Below, in pieces: positions 34,748-42,655 of a DNA stretch of 64,000 nt; the first letter of the stretch is position 1, and each line of letters starts with the position of its first letter. The position numbers and the translations under genes are program-made. The stretch comes from Microtetraspora sp. NBRC 16547 (lineage in GTDB: Bacteria > Actinomycetota > Actinomycetes > Streptosporangiales > Streptosporangiaceae). Location: NCBI RefSeq assembly GCF_030268965.1, contig NZ_BSSE01000006.1, forward strand, positions 186,001-250,000, in the 5' to 3' direction. Under the pieces are notes generated by a model. The model was not told the DNA's origin. It saw nothing but the letters and a program-made list of their open reading frames with translations, and made no database searches.

Positions 34748-35527
34748 TCAGCGTGCTTCCCGGCCCAGCTCCGCGCTGACCTCCGCGGCGGTCCGCTTGA
34801 GCGCCTCGGCGAGCGGCGAGCGAGTGCCCTCGGGCACGGAGGCGGTCGTTCCCACGATCGCCATCGCGGCGACGAGCGTGTCGCCGCGGAACAGCGGCGC
34901 CGCGATGCTGCGCACGCCGTTGACGGACGGGGTGTTGGCCGAGATGTTGTTCCGCCGGATCTTCTCCAGCTCCCGGCGCAGCTCGGCGGACGCCTGAACC
35001 TCCTGCGCGAGCCCCGGGACCTCCTCCTCCGGAAGGAAGGCGCAGAACACCCTGCCCTGGGCGGATTCGGTGCGGGACAGCCGGGACCCGGTCCGCACGC
35101 TGACGCGGATGATGCGGTCGGTGTTGTCGTCCACCCGGACCACGACGGCCGTGTCACCGTCCCAGACGCTCAGCACGACGGTCTCGTCGATCTCGCGGAC
35201 GAGCCGCTGCATGTACGGCCCGGCGATCCCGATCACCGGCATCCCGGCCCGCGCGGCGGCGGAGAGCGTCAGGATCTGCGGGCCCAGCGAGTAGAGCGCC
35301 TCGCGGTCGTCGTAGCGCAGCAGGTTGCTCTCGCGCAGCGCCTTCGTGTACCGGTGCGCGGTCGCCTTGCTGGTGCCCAGGCTCGTGGTGATCTCGTTGA
35401 GGCTGAGCTGGGGACGGCTGACCGTGAAGGCGCTGAGGATCAGCGCGGCGCGCTGGACGGTCTGGATGGCCGGAGCCGCCTTCGCGTCGGCGGAGTCCCC
35501 GTGAACGGGTCTGGCGTCTTCACCCAT
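34748..35527 (-). CDS. IclR-family transcriptional regulator
   Basis: A 259-aa regulator. The winged HTH is in residues 25-80 (AALILSAFTVSRPQLSLNEI; GTSKATAHRYTKALRES), and the effector-binding domain follows (ETVVLSVWDGDTAVVVRVDD; GVRSIAAPLFRGDTLVAAMA). The regulated gene is not evident; the divergent small ORF and the convergent TSUP permease are candidates. A tandem 10-bp repeat directly upstream may be its operator. Confidence 0.92.
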   Translation of the reverse strand: MGEDARPVHGDSADAKAAPAIQTVQRAALILSAFTVSRPQLSLNEITTSLGTSKATAHRYTKALRESNLLRYDDREALYSLGPQILTLSAAARAGMPVIGIAGPYMQRLVREIDETVVLSVWDGDTAVVVRVDDNTDRIIRVSVRTGSRLSRTESAQGRVFCAFLPEEEVPGLAQEVQASAELRRELEKIRRNNISANTPSVNGVRSIAAPLFRGDTLVAAMAIVGTTASVPEGTRSPLAEALKRTAAEVSAELGREAR

Positions 35528-35546
35528 GTCAGGTCACCCCGGTCGG

Positions 35547-35566
35547 TGTGATTCGTTGTGATTCGT
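35547..35566. promoter_or_regulatory. Tandem 10-bp repeat upstream of iclR-type gene
   Basis: TGTGATTCGT occurs twice in direct succession (35547-35556, 35557-35566), 20 bp before the regulator's start, next to TTGCGTTTTGCG. The place fits autoregulation; this is inference. Confidence 0.35.
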
Positions 35567-35645
35567 TGCGTTTTGCGAGACAGCATCCTGTCATCCAGAA
35601 TATTTCCTGTCGACGGTTGTCCGTTCAGCCCACTCGCTCGCACAG

Positions 35646-35912
35646 GTGATCGATGGTTGTCCGCCGGGTATGTACACCTTTGTGAAGGGCGACTGGGTGG
35701 AGATCGTCATCGACGCGGGCGGCACCCCCCGCACATACGAAGTGGTCGCGACCAAGGCGGGCAGGCGGGTCGAGGTCACCACGGGACGCGGCATCGTCGA
35801 GGTCAGCGAGGTGACCCGGACCGGCACCCCGGTCCGAACCGCGCGTTTCATGTCCAGCCGCATCCTCGCGCTGGTGGAGCATCCCGCCGACGACCGCCGA
35901 CCCGGCACCTGA
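35646..35912 (+). CDS. Small protein of unknown function
   Basis: An 88-aa soluble protein, or 80 aa if it starts at the ATG at 35670. It is strand-rich and ends in a helix: FVKGDWVEIVIDAGGTPRTY, VEVTTGRGIVEVSEVTR, RFMSSRILALVEHPAD. A small beta-barrel fold is plausible. No family is recognised and no strong ribosome binding site is seen. It diverges from the IclR gene. Its last three codons are the first unit of a tandem repeat. Confidence 0.5.
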   Translation: MIDGCPPGMYTFVKGDWVEIVIDAGGTPRTYEVVATKAGRRVEVTTGRGIVEVSEVTRTGTPVRTARFMSSRILALVEHPADDRRPGT

Positions 35913-36006
35913 AAGTCCGGCGGCCGACGGTCCGGCACCTGAAAGTCCGGCGGCCGACGGTCCGGCGCCTGGAGGTCCGGCGCCTGGAGCTCCGGCGGCC
36001 GACGGT
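35902..36006. repeat. 15-bp tandem repeat, seven copies
   Basis: Seven 15-bp units, each starting CCGGC. Two types alternate: CCGGCACCTGAAAGT-like (35902, 35932, and variants at 35962 and 35977) and CCGGCGGCCGACGGT (35917, 35947, 35992). The array spans the stop of the small ORF and lies before the end of the convergent Rieske gene. Confidence 0.9.
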
Positions 36007-36049
36007 CCGACGTCCGCGTCGGCCGCGCCGGCGGGAGCCGTACGGACGG

Positions 36050-36961
36050 TCACGGGGCGGGACGGACCTGCACGATGCCGTCCCGGCGGAGGCGGGTCTG
36101 GAACGAGGGCTGCCGCGAGGTCGCCGGGCCGTGCGCGACCGTGCCGTCGGAAATGCGGAAGACGCTGCCGTGCCACGGGCAGACGACGCACGCGTCGCCC
36201 TCCTCCACGACGAGCCGCCCCTGGTGCAGCGGACCGGCCAGGTGGGAGCACCGGTCGGCGAGCACGCTCACGCCGTCGCCCAGGCGGAGCACGAACAGGT
36301 CGATGTATCCCAGCCGCCGGGTCACCGGCCGGCCGTTGGGCAGGTCCTTGAGGGCGCACAGGTCGTGCCAGCCGAGCGGCACCAGGTGGCTGAGCGACTC
36401 CGCGTGGTTGGCGCCCGCGGCCTGCCGGTAGGCGAGGTGTCCGCCCAGGTAGGCGCCGCCGAGCGCCGCGCCGAGCCCGGCGAACGAGAACGCGCGGCCC
36501 GCCCGCTGCTTCCCGGCCATCCGCAGGAGCAGCGACACCGTGTAGAGACCGGTCGCGGTCGCGTTGGTCAGCGCGTGGACGAACCCGACGCGCTGCTGCT
36601 CGCGATGGAGCGTGGACCAGTCGGTCAGTCCGGCGGCGGCCGTCGGGACGGCGGTGCCGAGGCCCGTCGCGAGCAGCACCCGGGCCGACCGCTCGTCCGC
36701 TCCGGTCCAGTCGAGTACGGCCGTCGCGACCCAGCAGCCGAGGCCGATCGTCGCCAGCGACGGGTGAAGGGGATGCCCGACGGGGACGCCGTGCAGCAGG
36801 TCGCGCACCGGTCCAGGGCCGATCTTGCGGCGTACGGCTTTCGCGATGACCCGGATCGGCCGGTCGAGGGCCGTGACGTGTTCGAGTCCGTCGAGAAGGT
36901 TGCCCGGCGGGATCCTGCGCGGCAGCCGGATCGCACGTCGCGATCTGGTCGTCTTATCCAT
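36050..36961 (-). CDS. Membrane Rieske 2Fe-2S protein with DUF2231-like domain
   Basis: A 303-aa protein. The N-terminal part (about 60-190) is a DUF2231-like membrane domain with His and Asp in PVGHPLHPSLATIGLGCWVA and four hydrophobic segments. The C-terminal Rieske domain (about 200-303) has both cluster-binding motifs, CSHLAGPLHQG and CPWHGSVF. It probably passes electrons at the membrane; the partner is unknown. GGGGG precedes the ATG at 36961. It is followed upstream on the same strand by an HD hydrolase gene. Confidence 0.88.
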   Translation of the reverse strand: MDKTTRSRRAIRLPRRIPPGNLLDGLEHVTALDRPIRVIAKAVRRKIGPGPVRDLLHGVPVGHPLHPSLATIGLGCWVATAVLDWTGADERSARVLLATGLGTAVPTAAAGLTDWSTLHREQQRVGFVHALTNATATGLYTVSLLLRMAGKQRAGRAFSFAGLGAALGGAYLGGHLAYRQAAGANHAESLSHLVPLGWHDLCALKDLPNGRPVTRRLGYIDLFVLRLGDGVSVLADRCSHLAGPLHQGRLVVEEGDACVVCPWHGSVFRISDGTVAHGPATSRQPSFQTRLRRDGIVQVRPAP

Positions 36962-37022
36962 TTTCGCCCCCTCGATACCAGCACTTACCCCCGGCCTGGA
37001 CGGGCGAACACCGCGGTGACCG

Positions 37023-37646
37023 TCAGGGAGCCAGGTGCCCCCGGGCGACGGAGGACTCGACGAGCTGGGCGGCGTAGGCGCCGAGGGTGGGGGACCCCTC
37101 GCGGATGATCCGGAGGCTGTCCGCGAGGTAGCGCGCCGTGACCTTGTAGAGCGCCCAGGTCCCTCCCTCGTTGTGGTGGTTGGCGAGGATGGGGGCGAGC
37201 CGGTCGAGAGCCTTGGCGAACCGCGCCTCCGCCGTCCGCCGCTCCTCGAACTCGTCCCACAGCGCGCGCAGCCGTACGCGCTGGTCGTGGGGGAGCAGGG
37301 CGAAGATCCGAGCGGCGGCGGCGAGCGCGTCAGGAGCCGGGGTGTCCTGCTGGAAGTCGGGGCGCGTGTCGCGGGGGATGTCGTGCCGGAAGCAGTCTCC
37401 CGTATCGATCTCCACGATGTCGTGGACGAGCAGCATGGCGACCACCCGCTCCAGGTCGGTCCCGGGAGGCGCGTGTTCACCCATGGTCATCGCCAGCATG
37501 CCGACGTGCCAGGAGTGCTCGGCGCCGTTCTCCCGCCGTGACCCGTCGATCAGGGTGTTGCGGCGGATGACGCGCTTCAGCTTGTCGATCTCCATGGCGA
37601 AGCTGATCTGGGCATGCAGGCGATCCTCTTGGGTAGCGGTGGTCAC
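37023..37646 (-). CDS. HD-domain phosphohydrolase (YfbR/HDDC2-like)
   Basis: A 207-aa metal-dependent phosphohydrolase. Metal ligands are visible in ENGAEHSWHVGMLAM (His), LLVHDIVEIDTGD (HD) and the later Asp in FAKALDRLAPILAN. Close relatives remove phosphate from deoxynucleoside monophosphates. The GTG at 37646 is the likely start. It lies 61 bp before the Rieske gene on the same strand. An iron-box-like sequence overlaps the start region. Confidence 0.87.
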   Translation of the reverse strand: MTTATQEDRLHAQISFAMEIDKLKRVIRRNTLIDGSRRENGAEHSWHVGMLAMTMGEHAPPGTDLERVVAMLLVHDIVEIDTGDCFRHDIPRDTRPDFQQDTPAPDALAAAARIFALLPHDQRVRLRALWDEFEERRTAEARFAKALDRLAPILANHHNEGGTWALYKVTARYLADSLRIIREGSPTLGAYAAQLVESSVARGHLAP

Positions 37647-37665
37647 CTTGGCAAGCCTAACCTTC
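37647..37665 (-). promoter_or_regulatory. Iron-box-like sequence at the HD hydrolase start
   Basis: Read on the minus strand, GAAGGTTAGGCTTGCCAAG agrees at 13 of 19 positions with the DtxR/IdeR-type consensus TTAGGTTAGGCTAACCTAA; the left half is good and the right half weak. The role is uncertain. Confidence 0.25.
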
Positions 37666-37741
37666 GTGATCAACGAATGCCCTGCCCTCAAGCGCTTGTT
37701 CACGATTCGTGGTCATGGTGTCGCCGACCGTACGGAGTGGC

Positions 37742-37879
37742 GTGAAGGTGAGGCGTGAAGGTGAGGCGTGAAGACGGGGCAGTGAAGACGGGGCAGTGAA
37801 GACGGGGCAGTGAAGACGGGGCAGTGAAGACGGGGCAGTGAAGACGGGGCAGTGAGGGCGGGGCAGTGAGGGCGGGAAA
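37742..37879. repeat. 14-bp minisatellite (six perfect copies) with 13-bp precursor units
   Basis: GTGAAGACGGGGCA is repeated six times without change (37768-37851), followed by two variants with GAGGGC (37852-37879). It is preceded by 13-bp units GTGAAGGTGAGGC (from about 37742). The array is between two minus-strand genes and its 14-bp period does not keep a reading frame. Confidence 0.95.
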
Positions 37880-37911
37880 GCCCCGAAGCGCGGCGCCGGG
37901 CTTCGGGGCTT
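37878..37911 (-). terminator. Hairpin terminator of the 73-aa protein gene
   Basis: A perfect 12-bp stem (AAGCCCCGAAGC at 37878-37889 with GCTTCGGGGCTT at 37900-37911, 10-nt loop) follows the stop; on the minus strand it is followed by TTTCCC. Confidence 0.75.
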
Positions 37912-37917
37912 CGCTCA

Positions 37918-38139
37918 TCACGATTCACTTCGCGGGCGTCCCGCCGCGTCGAGTTCGAGTACGAGGTCGAACCGGGGATCGCGGTAATGGCGGGCGCCGA
38001 ATCCGGTGCGGGTGACCGTCCAGCCGAGCCGGTGAGCCCACCAATCCTGGTCGACGCAGAGGTCCCGGTCGGCCTGGCCGGCGAGTACGCCGAGCTGGGC
38101 CTTGATTCGTAAGAGCCGGTTGGTACCGTGGAAATGCAT
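37918..38139 (-). CDS. 73-aa protein divergent from an XRE/DUF397 pair
   Basis: A small basic protein. NRLLRIKAQLGVLAGQADRD is a likely helix, followed by WWAHRLGWTVTRTGFGARHY and RDPRFDLVLELD. The ATG at 38139 has GGGGAG 6 nt upstream; the frame stays open to 38292 without a better start. No family is recognised. Its position, divergent from a WhiJ-type regulator with shared TTGCAA sites between them, suggests joint control, which is inference. Confidence 0.55.
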   Translation of the reverse strand: MHFHGTNRLLRIKAQLGVLAGQADRDLCVDQDWWAHRLGWTVTRTGFGARHYRDPRFDLVLELDAAGRPRSES

Positions 38140-38286
38140 AGGAGACTCCCCTTTCGCCGCTTCGATGAGGAGCTCTCGTTTGTCCGCCGGGTCGGGCGGT
38201 GGCAGCCTTCCGGCCCGGCTCTTCTGTGTTTCGATCACTCCCCTGAGTACCCCTGTTGTTTCGATCGTGACGCCGGAGAGATTTCC

Positions 38287-38358
38287 TTGCAATACTCAAC
38301 GTAAGGAAAGTTGCAACAATCTTCCCCAGATGCGCCGCACCTATCGGTGCAAATTGCA
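38287..38358. promoter_or_regulatory. TTGCAA-type sites in the divergent XRE promoter region
   Basis: TTGCAA (self-palindromic) occurs at 38287-38292 and 38311-38316, and TGCAA-A-TTGCA at 38348-38358 is an 11-bp palindrome. The surrounding 80 bp is AT-rich. These are candidate binding sites for the adjacent XRE regulator. Confidence 0.35.
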
Positions 38359-38424
38359 TTACGATGCTTTCAGGGGCGTCCGCCCTCGTATGCCTCCACG
38401 GCGCGCGTGAGGAGGTCGACCGGG

Positions 38425-39282
38425 TTGTCGGAACGCGGGAGTCCTACCGTCCGTCGGCGCAGGCTCGGACAGGAGCTTCGCCGCCTTCGGGAGCGGGCCG
38501 AGCTCACCGGAGATCAGGTCGCCGCCCAGCTCGGCTGGTCGGCGGCGAAGGTCAGCCGCATCGAGACCGCCAAGACCTCGCCACGCAAGGCGGACGTCGA
38601 GGCGCTCCTGGAGACGTACGAGGTCGATTCCGGTCAGCGCCAAGAGCTGCTCGACCTGCATCGGGACGCCGCGCGAAAGGGCTGGTGGGAGGACTACCAG
38701 AGCTCCCTGCCCCATGAGTACACCACGCTCCTGGCGCTGGAGGTGGAGGCCACCTTCGCGCGCAACTGGGAACCCCAGGTGGTGCCCGGCCTCCTGCAGA
38801 CCGAGGAGTACGCTCTCGAGATCGTCAAAGCGGCTCAACCGATCACGCGTTTCGCCCAGGGGGGTGTGCGCAGCCGGGTCGAGGCGAGGATGGCCCGGCA
38901 GCAGATCATTCTCCGGGACGACGCGCCGCTGAACCTGCTGGTGGTCCTGGACGAGTCCGTGCTCCTGCGCGGCTTCGGGAACGCGGCGGTCATGCGGGGG
39001 CAACTGGACCGCCTGCTGAGTCTGTCTGGATTGCCCAACATCCGGATTCAAGTGCTGCCCCTGGATGCCGAGCATCCGGTCAACACCGGGTCTTTTCTTC
39101 ACCTGAAGTTTCCGGAGTTCCACGACGTCGTGTACCTGGAGTCCCTTTTCGGTGCACGCTTCCTCGAAGAGGAGGAGACCGTGTACGGCTACGAGATCGC
39201 CTTCGACCGATTGCAGGCCGAGGCCCTCGACGTCGACGCCAGTCGGGAGCTGATCCGAAAATCAATCGAACGCTGGAAGTGA
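38425..39282 (+). CDS. XRE-family regulator with DUF5753 (WhiJ-like)
   Basis: A 285-aa regulator. The HTH is in residues 18-70 (LRRLRERAELTGDQVAAQLG; WSAAKVSRIETAKTSPRKAD), and the DUF5753 domain follows (WEPQVVPGLLQTEEYALEIV; LLVVLDESVLLRGFG; IRIQVLPLDAEHPVNTGSF). The TTG at 38425 is chosen because GAGGAGG is upstream and gives the usual family length. It is followed by a DUF397 gene. In Streptomyces such WhiJ/DUF397 pairs affect development and antibiotic production. No third gene (anti-sigma ATPase) is present. Confidence 0.9.
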   Translation: MSERGSPTVRRRRLGQELRRLRERAELTGDQVAAQLGWSAAKVSRIETAKTSPRKADVEALLETYEVDSGQRQELLDLHRDAARKGWWEDYQSSLPHEYTTLLALEVEATFARNWEPQVVPGLLQTEEYALEIVKAAQPITRFAQGGVRSRVEARMARQQIILRDDAPLNLLVVLDESVLLRGFGNAAVMRGQLDRLLSLSGLPNIRIQVLPLDAEHPVNTGSFLHLKFPEFHDVVYLESLFGARFLEEEETVYGYEIAFDRLQAEALDVDASRELIRKSIERWK

Positions 39283-39332
39283 ACCGCTTCCCTACATCGC
39301 CTCAGAACCTCTTCTGAGGAGAAAGACCATAA

Positions 39333-39539
39333 ATGTACTCGATCGATCTCTCCGATGCGGCATGGCGTAAGAGCCGCCGCAGCGCCGGCAACGGAAACTG
39401 CGTCGAAGTGGCGACGCTCCCCGAGGGGCACGTCGGGGTCCGTGACAGCAAGGACCAGGATGGTCCTGTCCTCGTCTTCACGCCCGGCGAGTGGGATGCC
39501 TTCATCGGAGGCGTCAAGGACGGCGAGTTCGACCTTTGA
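39333..39539 (+). CDS. DUF397 small protein
   Basis: A 68-aa DUF397 protein. The conserved W-x-K-S-x-x-S core is AWRKSRRSAGNGNCVEVATL, followed by GHVGVRDSKDQDGPVLVFT and EWDAFIGGVKDGEFD. Such proteins are the partners of WhiJ-like XRE regulators; the gene lies 50 bp after that regulator. GAGGAGA precedes the ATG. A strong terminator follows. Confidence 0.93.
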   Translation: MYSIDLSDAAWRKSRRSAGNGNCVEVATLPEGHVGVRDSKDQDGPVLVFTPGEWDAFIGGVKDGEFDL

Positions 39540-39546
39540 GCTCGCG

Positions 39547-39583
39547 CGCGCGGCCCCCGGCGTCTGACGCCGGGGGCCGCGCG
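39547..39583 (+). terminator. Terminator of the XRE/DUF397 operon
   Basis: A perfect 16-bp GC-rich stem (39547-39562 with 39568-39583) around a TCTGA loop, 8 bp after the DUF397 stop. Confidence 0.85.
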
Positions 39584-39593
39584 TGTGTTCGGG

Positions 39594-39758
39594 TCAGGCG
39601 ATGCCGAGGCTTTGAGCGACGCCCTGGCCGAGGTCCTTGTGGATGTCGGTCCAGTAGTCCACGACCCGCTTCTTCATGTCGGACGTGACCTCGGGAGCCG
39701 AGGCGTGGCCGGGACCCGACAGAAGACCTATTCCCCAGAGATCGCCAAGAGATGGCAT
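39594..39758 (-). pseudogene. Possible remnant of a catalase C-terminus
   Basis: The minus strand reads EVTSDMKKRVVDYWTDIHKD then LGQGVAQSLGIA and stop, which resembles the last helix of clade-type heme catalases (VxxRxxxYWxNVxxDLGxRV). Nothing else of a catalase is present: upstream codons run into the start of the CapA gene on the other strand. It may be a decayed gene end, or a 54-codon ORF starting at the ATG at 39758. The similarity is judged by eye. Confidence 0.3.
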
Positions 39759-40858
39759 GCTCGGATGCCGTGAAGTCTCGTGTCGCAGCCTTGGTCACTC
39801 TTACCCTCCTCGCCGCCGCCTGCTCGGCCGCCGAAGGCGAACCGATTCCGGAGGCGTCGGGCAAGGCCGGCTCCACGGCCGTCCCGTCGGTACCGGCGGA
39901 ACCGAAGCCGACCCCGGAGCCGTTCACGATCTCGTTCGCGGGCGACGTGCACTTCGAGGGGGTGCTGCGGAACCGGCTGAACAGCGACCCGCGCACCGCG
40001 CTCGGCCCGATCGCGAGCGTCCTGAGCAGGTCCGATCTCACGGTTCTCAACCTGGAGACCGCGATCACCACCGGTGGGACGCCGGCACCGGGCAAGCAGT
40101 TCACCTTCCGTGCGCCCGCCACCGCCTTCACCGCGCTCAAGGCCGCCGGGGTGGACGCCGTCACCATGGCGAACAACCACGGCATGGACTACATGGAGAG
40201 CGGGCTGCAGGATTCGCTCGCCGCGATCAAGCGCAGCAAGTTCCCCGTCATCGGCATCGGGAAGAACGCCGCCGAGGCCTACCGACCGTTCCGGGCCACC
40301 GTCAAGGGCAACCGGGTGGCGGTCATCGGCGCGACGCAGGTGCTCGACTCCGAGTTCATCCAGTCCTGGACGGCGACGGACGACAAGGCGGGCCTCGCCT
40401 CCGCCAAGGAAGAGCCACGCCTCCTCCAGGCGGTACGGCAGGCGCGCAAGACCTCCGACACCGTGATCGTGTTCCTGCACTGGGGCGCCGAGCTGGTCAA
40501 ATGCCCCACCGACGTCCAGCGTGACCTCGCCGACAAGCTCTCCAAGGCGGGCGCGGACGTGATCGTGGGCAGCCACGCGCACATCCTGCTCGGCGGCGGC
40601 TACGCGGGTCGGAGCTACGTGCAGTACGGCCTGGGCAACTTCGCCTTCTACAACTGGGGCCCGGAGACCGGCAAGACGGGCGTGCTCACGCTCACGATCA
40701 ACGGCAGGAAGGTGCTCAAGGACCGGTGGACCCCTGCCCGCATCAACGGCGGCGTGCCCATCCCGCTGACCGGGGCGGCCGGACAGCAGGCCGTGGCGGA
40801 GTACGCGTCGTTGCGCCAGTGCACCGGCCTGTCCGCCAAACCGTCCGCCGAGCAGTGA
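39752..40858 (+). CDS. CapA-family lipoprotein (PGA_cap metallophosphatase-like)
   Basis: A 368-aa exported lipoprotein. The signal has VAALVTLTLLAAACSAAEG with the lipobox LAAAC. The CapA domain shows FAGDVHFEG, LNLETAIT, MANNHGMDYM, VFLHWGAEL and VGSHAHI, the metal-binding blocks of the calcineurin-like fold. CapA proteins take part in poly-gamma-glutamate capsule export in bacilli; in actinobacteria lone copies are common and their role is not known. The ATG at 39752 has AAGAG upstream; a GTG at 39770 directly before the signal peptide is an alternative. Confidence 0.88.
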   Translation: MACSDAVKSRVAALVTLTLLAAACSAAEGEPIPEASGKAGSTAVPSVPAEPKPTPEPFTISFAGDVHFEGVLRNRLNSDPRTALGPIASVLSRSDLTVLNLETAITTGGTPAPGKQFTFRAPATAFTALKAAGVDAVTMANNHGMDYMESGLQDSLAAIKRSKFPVIGIGKNAAEAYRPFRATVKGNRVAVIGATQVLDSEFIQSWTATDDKAGLASAKEEPRLLQAVRQARKTSDTVIVFLHWGAELVKCPTDVQRDLADKLSKAGADVIVGSHAHILLGGGYAGRSYVQYGLGNFAFYNWGPETGKTGVLTLTINGRKVLKDRWTPARINGGVPIPLTGAAGQQAVAEYASLRQCTGLSAKPSAEQ

Positions 40859-40969
40859 TCCGTACCTGTGATCTGCGTGGTGATGATCCGTACGGAGTGA
40901 AGCGGAGGCAAATCAACGGACTCCCCGGGAGGGCCTGACCGGACGGCCTCGAAAGGGCAATATGGAGGG

Positions 40970-41620
40970 GTGTCCACCCAGCTGGAAGAGGACGTCGACC
41001 CGGCCTCGTCGGACCCGCTGCGCCGCCGGCCGTCGCAGCGCCGCAGCGCTCGCCGGGTCGAACGGATGCTCGACGCGTGCGCCGAGCTGTTGGATGAGAT
41101 CGGTTACGAGGCCCTCACCACGACCCGCATCGCCGAACGCGCCGGTGTCGCGATCGGCTCGGTCTACCAGTTCTTTCCGGACAAGCACGCCATCAGCCAG
41201 GCGCTGACCCGGCGCCATGTCGAGCTCTTCGTCGCCTGCGTGGGCCGCCGGTTCATCAGCGAGGACTTCGCCGACTGGTGGGACGCCATCGATGCCATCA
41301 TCGAGGAGTACGTCGAGATGCATCGGACCGTTCCAGGATTCCGGTCGCTGCACTTCGGCGACGTCGTGGACCTCAACCTCCTCGACTCGGTCTCCGACAA
41401 CAACACCGTGATCGCCGGGCGGCTCCGGGCTCTGCTGCTCCAGGAGTTCGGCCTCGCCGACAGCGAGGAGTTGGACCGTGCCGTCCTGGTGGCGGTCGAG
41501 GCGGGCGACGCGGTGCTGAAGCTGGCCTTCCGACGCGATCCCCATGGTGCGCCGGAGATCGTGGCCGAGGCCAAGCAGCTCATCCGCGGATATCTCTCCC
41601 GTCAGCTGCGCATCAGTTGA
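40970..41620 (+). CDS. TetR-family transcriptional regulator
   Basis: A 216-aa regulator. The N-terminal HTH is in RMLDACAELLDEIGYEALTT and RIAERAGVAIGSVYQFFPDK (residues 30-75). The ligand-binding part has VPGFRSLHFGDVVDLNLLD. The GTG at 40970 follows GGAGGGG almost directly. The neighbours on both sides (CapA, and a small membrane protein) do not reveal its target. Confidence 0.9.
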   Translation: MSTQLEEDVDPASSDPLRRRPSQRRSARRVERMLDACAELLDEIGYEALTTTRIAERAGVAIGSVYQFFPDKHAISQALTRRHVELFVACVGRRFISEDFADWWDAIDAIIEEYVEMHRTVPGFRSLHFGDVVDLNLLDSVSDNNTVIAGRLRALLLQEFGLADSEELDRAVLVAVEAGDAVLKLAFRRDPHGAPEIVAEAKQLIRGYLSRQLRIS

Positions 41621-41657
41621 CCTCGTGCCCCTCCCGGCACTAGTGCCGACGTAGCTC

Positions 41658-41969
41658 CTAGGGCTCCCCGTGGTCTCCGGGATCCACGCGCTCCCCGGCC
41701 AGCGGGTCCGAGAGCGGCATCAGGCGATATTTCACCCGTATGTGAACTGCGCGCTTCTTCTTCAGCGGCCGGGCGATCAGGCAGGACGAGGCGACCTGGC
41801 GCATCGAGACGCCGGTGGAGTACACCTCGGACTGGAGCCGCGTGAGCTCCGCACTGGCCCGCTCCAGGGCCTCCGACTTGGCCGTGGCGTAGCCGACGAG
41901 CCCAGGGATCACAGCGGAGAGCGAGATCACCGCAGTGAGCGTCACACTCACCTGCCTGAACACCCGCAT
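41658..41969 (-). CDS. Small membrane protein of unknown function
   Basis: A 103-aa protein with one N-terminal membrane helix (VSVTLTAVISLSAVIPGLVG) followed by a coiled-coil-like stretch (KSEALERASAELTRLQSEVY) and a basic segment ARPLKKKRAVHIRVKYRL. The ATG at 41969 is preceded by AGGG. No family is recognised. It resembles small divisome- or secretion-type bitopic proteins only in layout. Confidence 0.55.
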   Translation of the reverse strand: MRVFRQVSVTLTAVISLSAVIPGLVGYATAKSEALERASAELTRLQSEVYSTGVSMRQVASSCLIARPLKKKRAVHIRVKYRLMPLSDPLAGERVDPGDHGEP

Positions 41970-42118
41970 CACCGCCCTCTGATCTCCTAGGAGCGAGAGC
42001 AATATGCCCGATTACCCCCCACGAAACACACTTCGTAGTTGATCGCATGCAAATCGTGATATTGGGAATGCTGCCAGTTGTCCGGGCAAACAAGGGCCGG
42101 CCTCGATAGCCTCCTTCT

Positions 42119-42655
42119 GTGGCGCATGTGACACATGAGCAGCTGGATCGACTGCTCGAACAAGCACTGCTGCTCGATGACCACGGTGCCCTGGCGCGCC
42201 AGCTCGACGCGCTGGCCCGGCTCTACGAGTCGGGAGAGATGTCACGGGCGGCGATCCTGGTCATGGCGGCCGAGGAATGGCGGCAGGCGGGTCAGCCGGC
42301 GGCGGCCCTGGACCGGTTCCACGAGGCCGCGCGGGACGGGGGCGAGGTGCTCGTCGATCCGCGCTCGGGCATCGCCGACACGCTCTTCGAGCTTGACCGC
42401 CCCGACGAGGCGAGGGAGGTCATCGCCGCGATCCGTGGCGGCGTCTGGAACCCCGCCACCGCGCTCACGGTCGCCGAGACGCTGGTCGCGTACGGGGATC
42501 TGGACGGCGCGCACGAGTGGGCCACGGACGGGGCCGCGGCCTGTGCTCCGGGCACCACGATGCGCGAGGCCCTGCTGCGCACCAGGTACCGCATCAGGGT
42601 CGATCTCGGGCTGCCGGAGGACGAACTGGACGCCTCGCTCGACATCGCACGCTGA
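42119..42655 (+). CDS. TPR-like helical protein of unknown function
   Basis: A 178-aa Ala/Leu-rich protein with helix pairs that resemble tetratricopeptide repeats (LARLYESGEMSRAAILVMAA; GIADTLFELDRPDEAREVIA; LTVAETLVAYGDLDGAHEWA). The GTG at 42119 has no ribosome binding site. TAGCCT, a possible -10 hexamer, ends 6 bases upstream, so the mRNA may be leaderless. No specific function can be given. Confidence 0.7.
   Translation: MAHVTHEQLDRLLEQALLLDDHGALARQLDALARLYESGEMSRAAILVMAAEEWRQAGQPAAALDRFHEAARDGGEVLVDPRSGIADTLFELDRPDEAREVIAAIRGGVWNPATALTVAETLVAYGDLDGAHEWATDGAAACAPGTTMREALLRTRYRIRVDLGLPEDELDASLDIAR

Noticed and set aside
35902-36006. CRISPR array
   Set aside because: The 15-bp units touch each other without unique spacers.
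37742-37879. CRISPR array
   Set aside because: Units are 14 bp in direct tandem with no spacers, and no cas genes are near.
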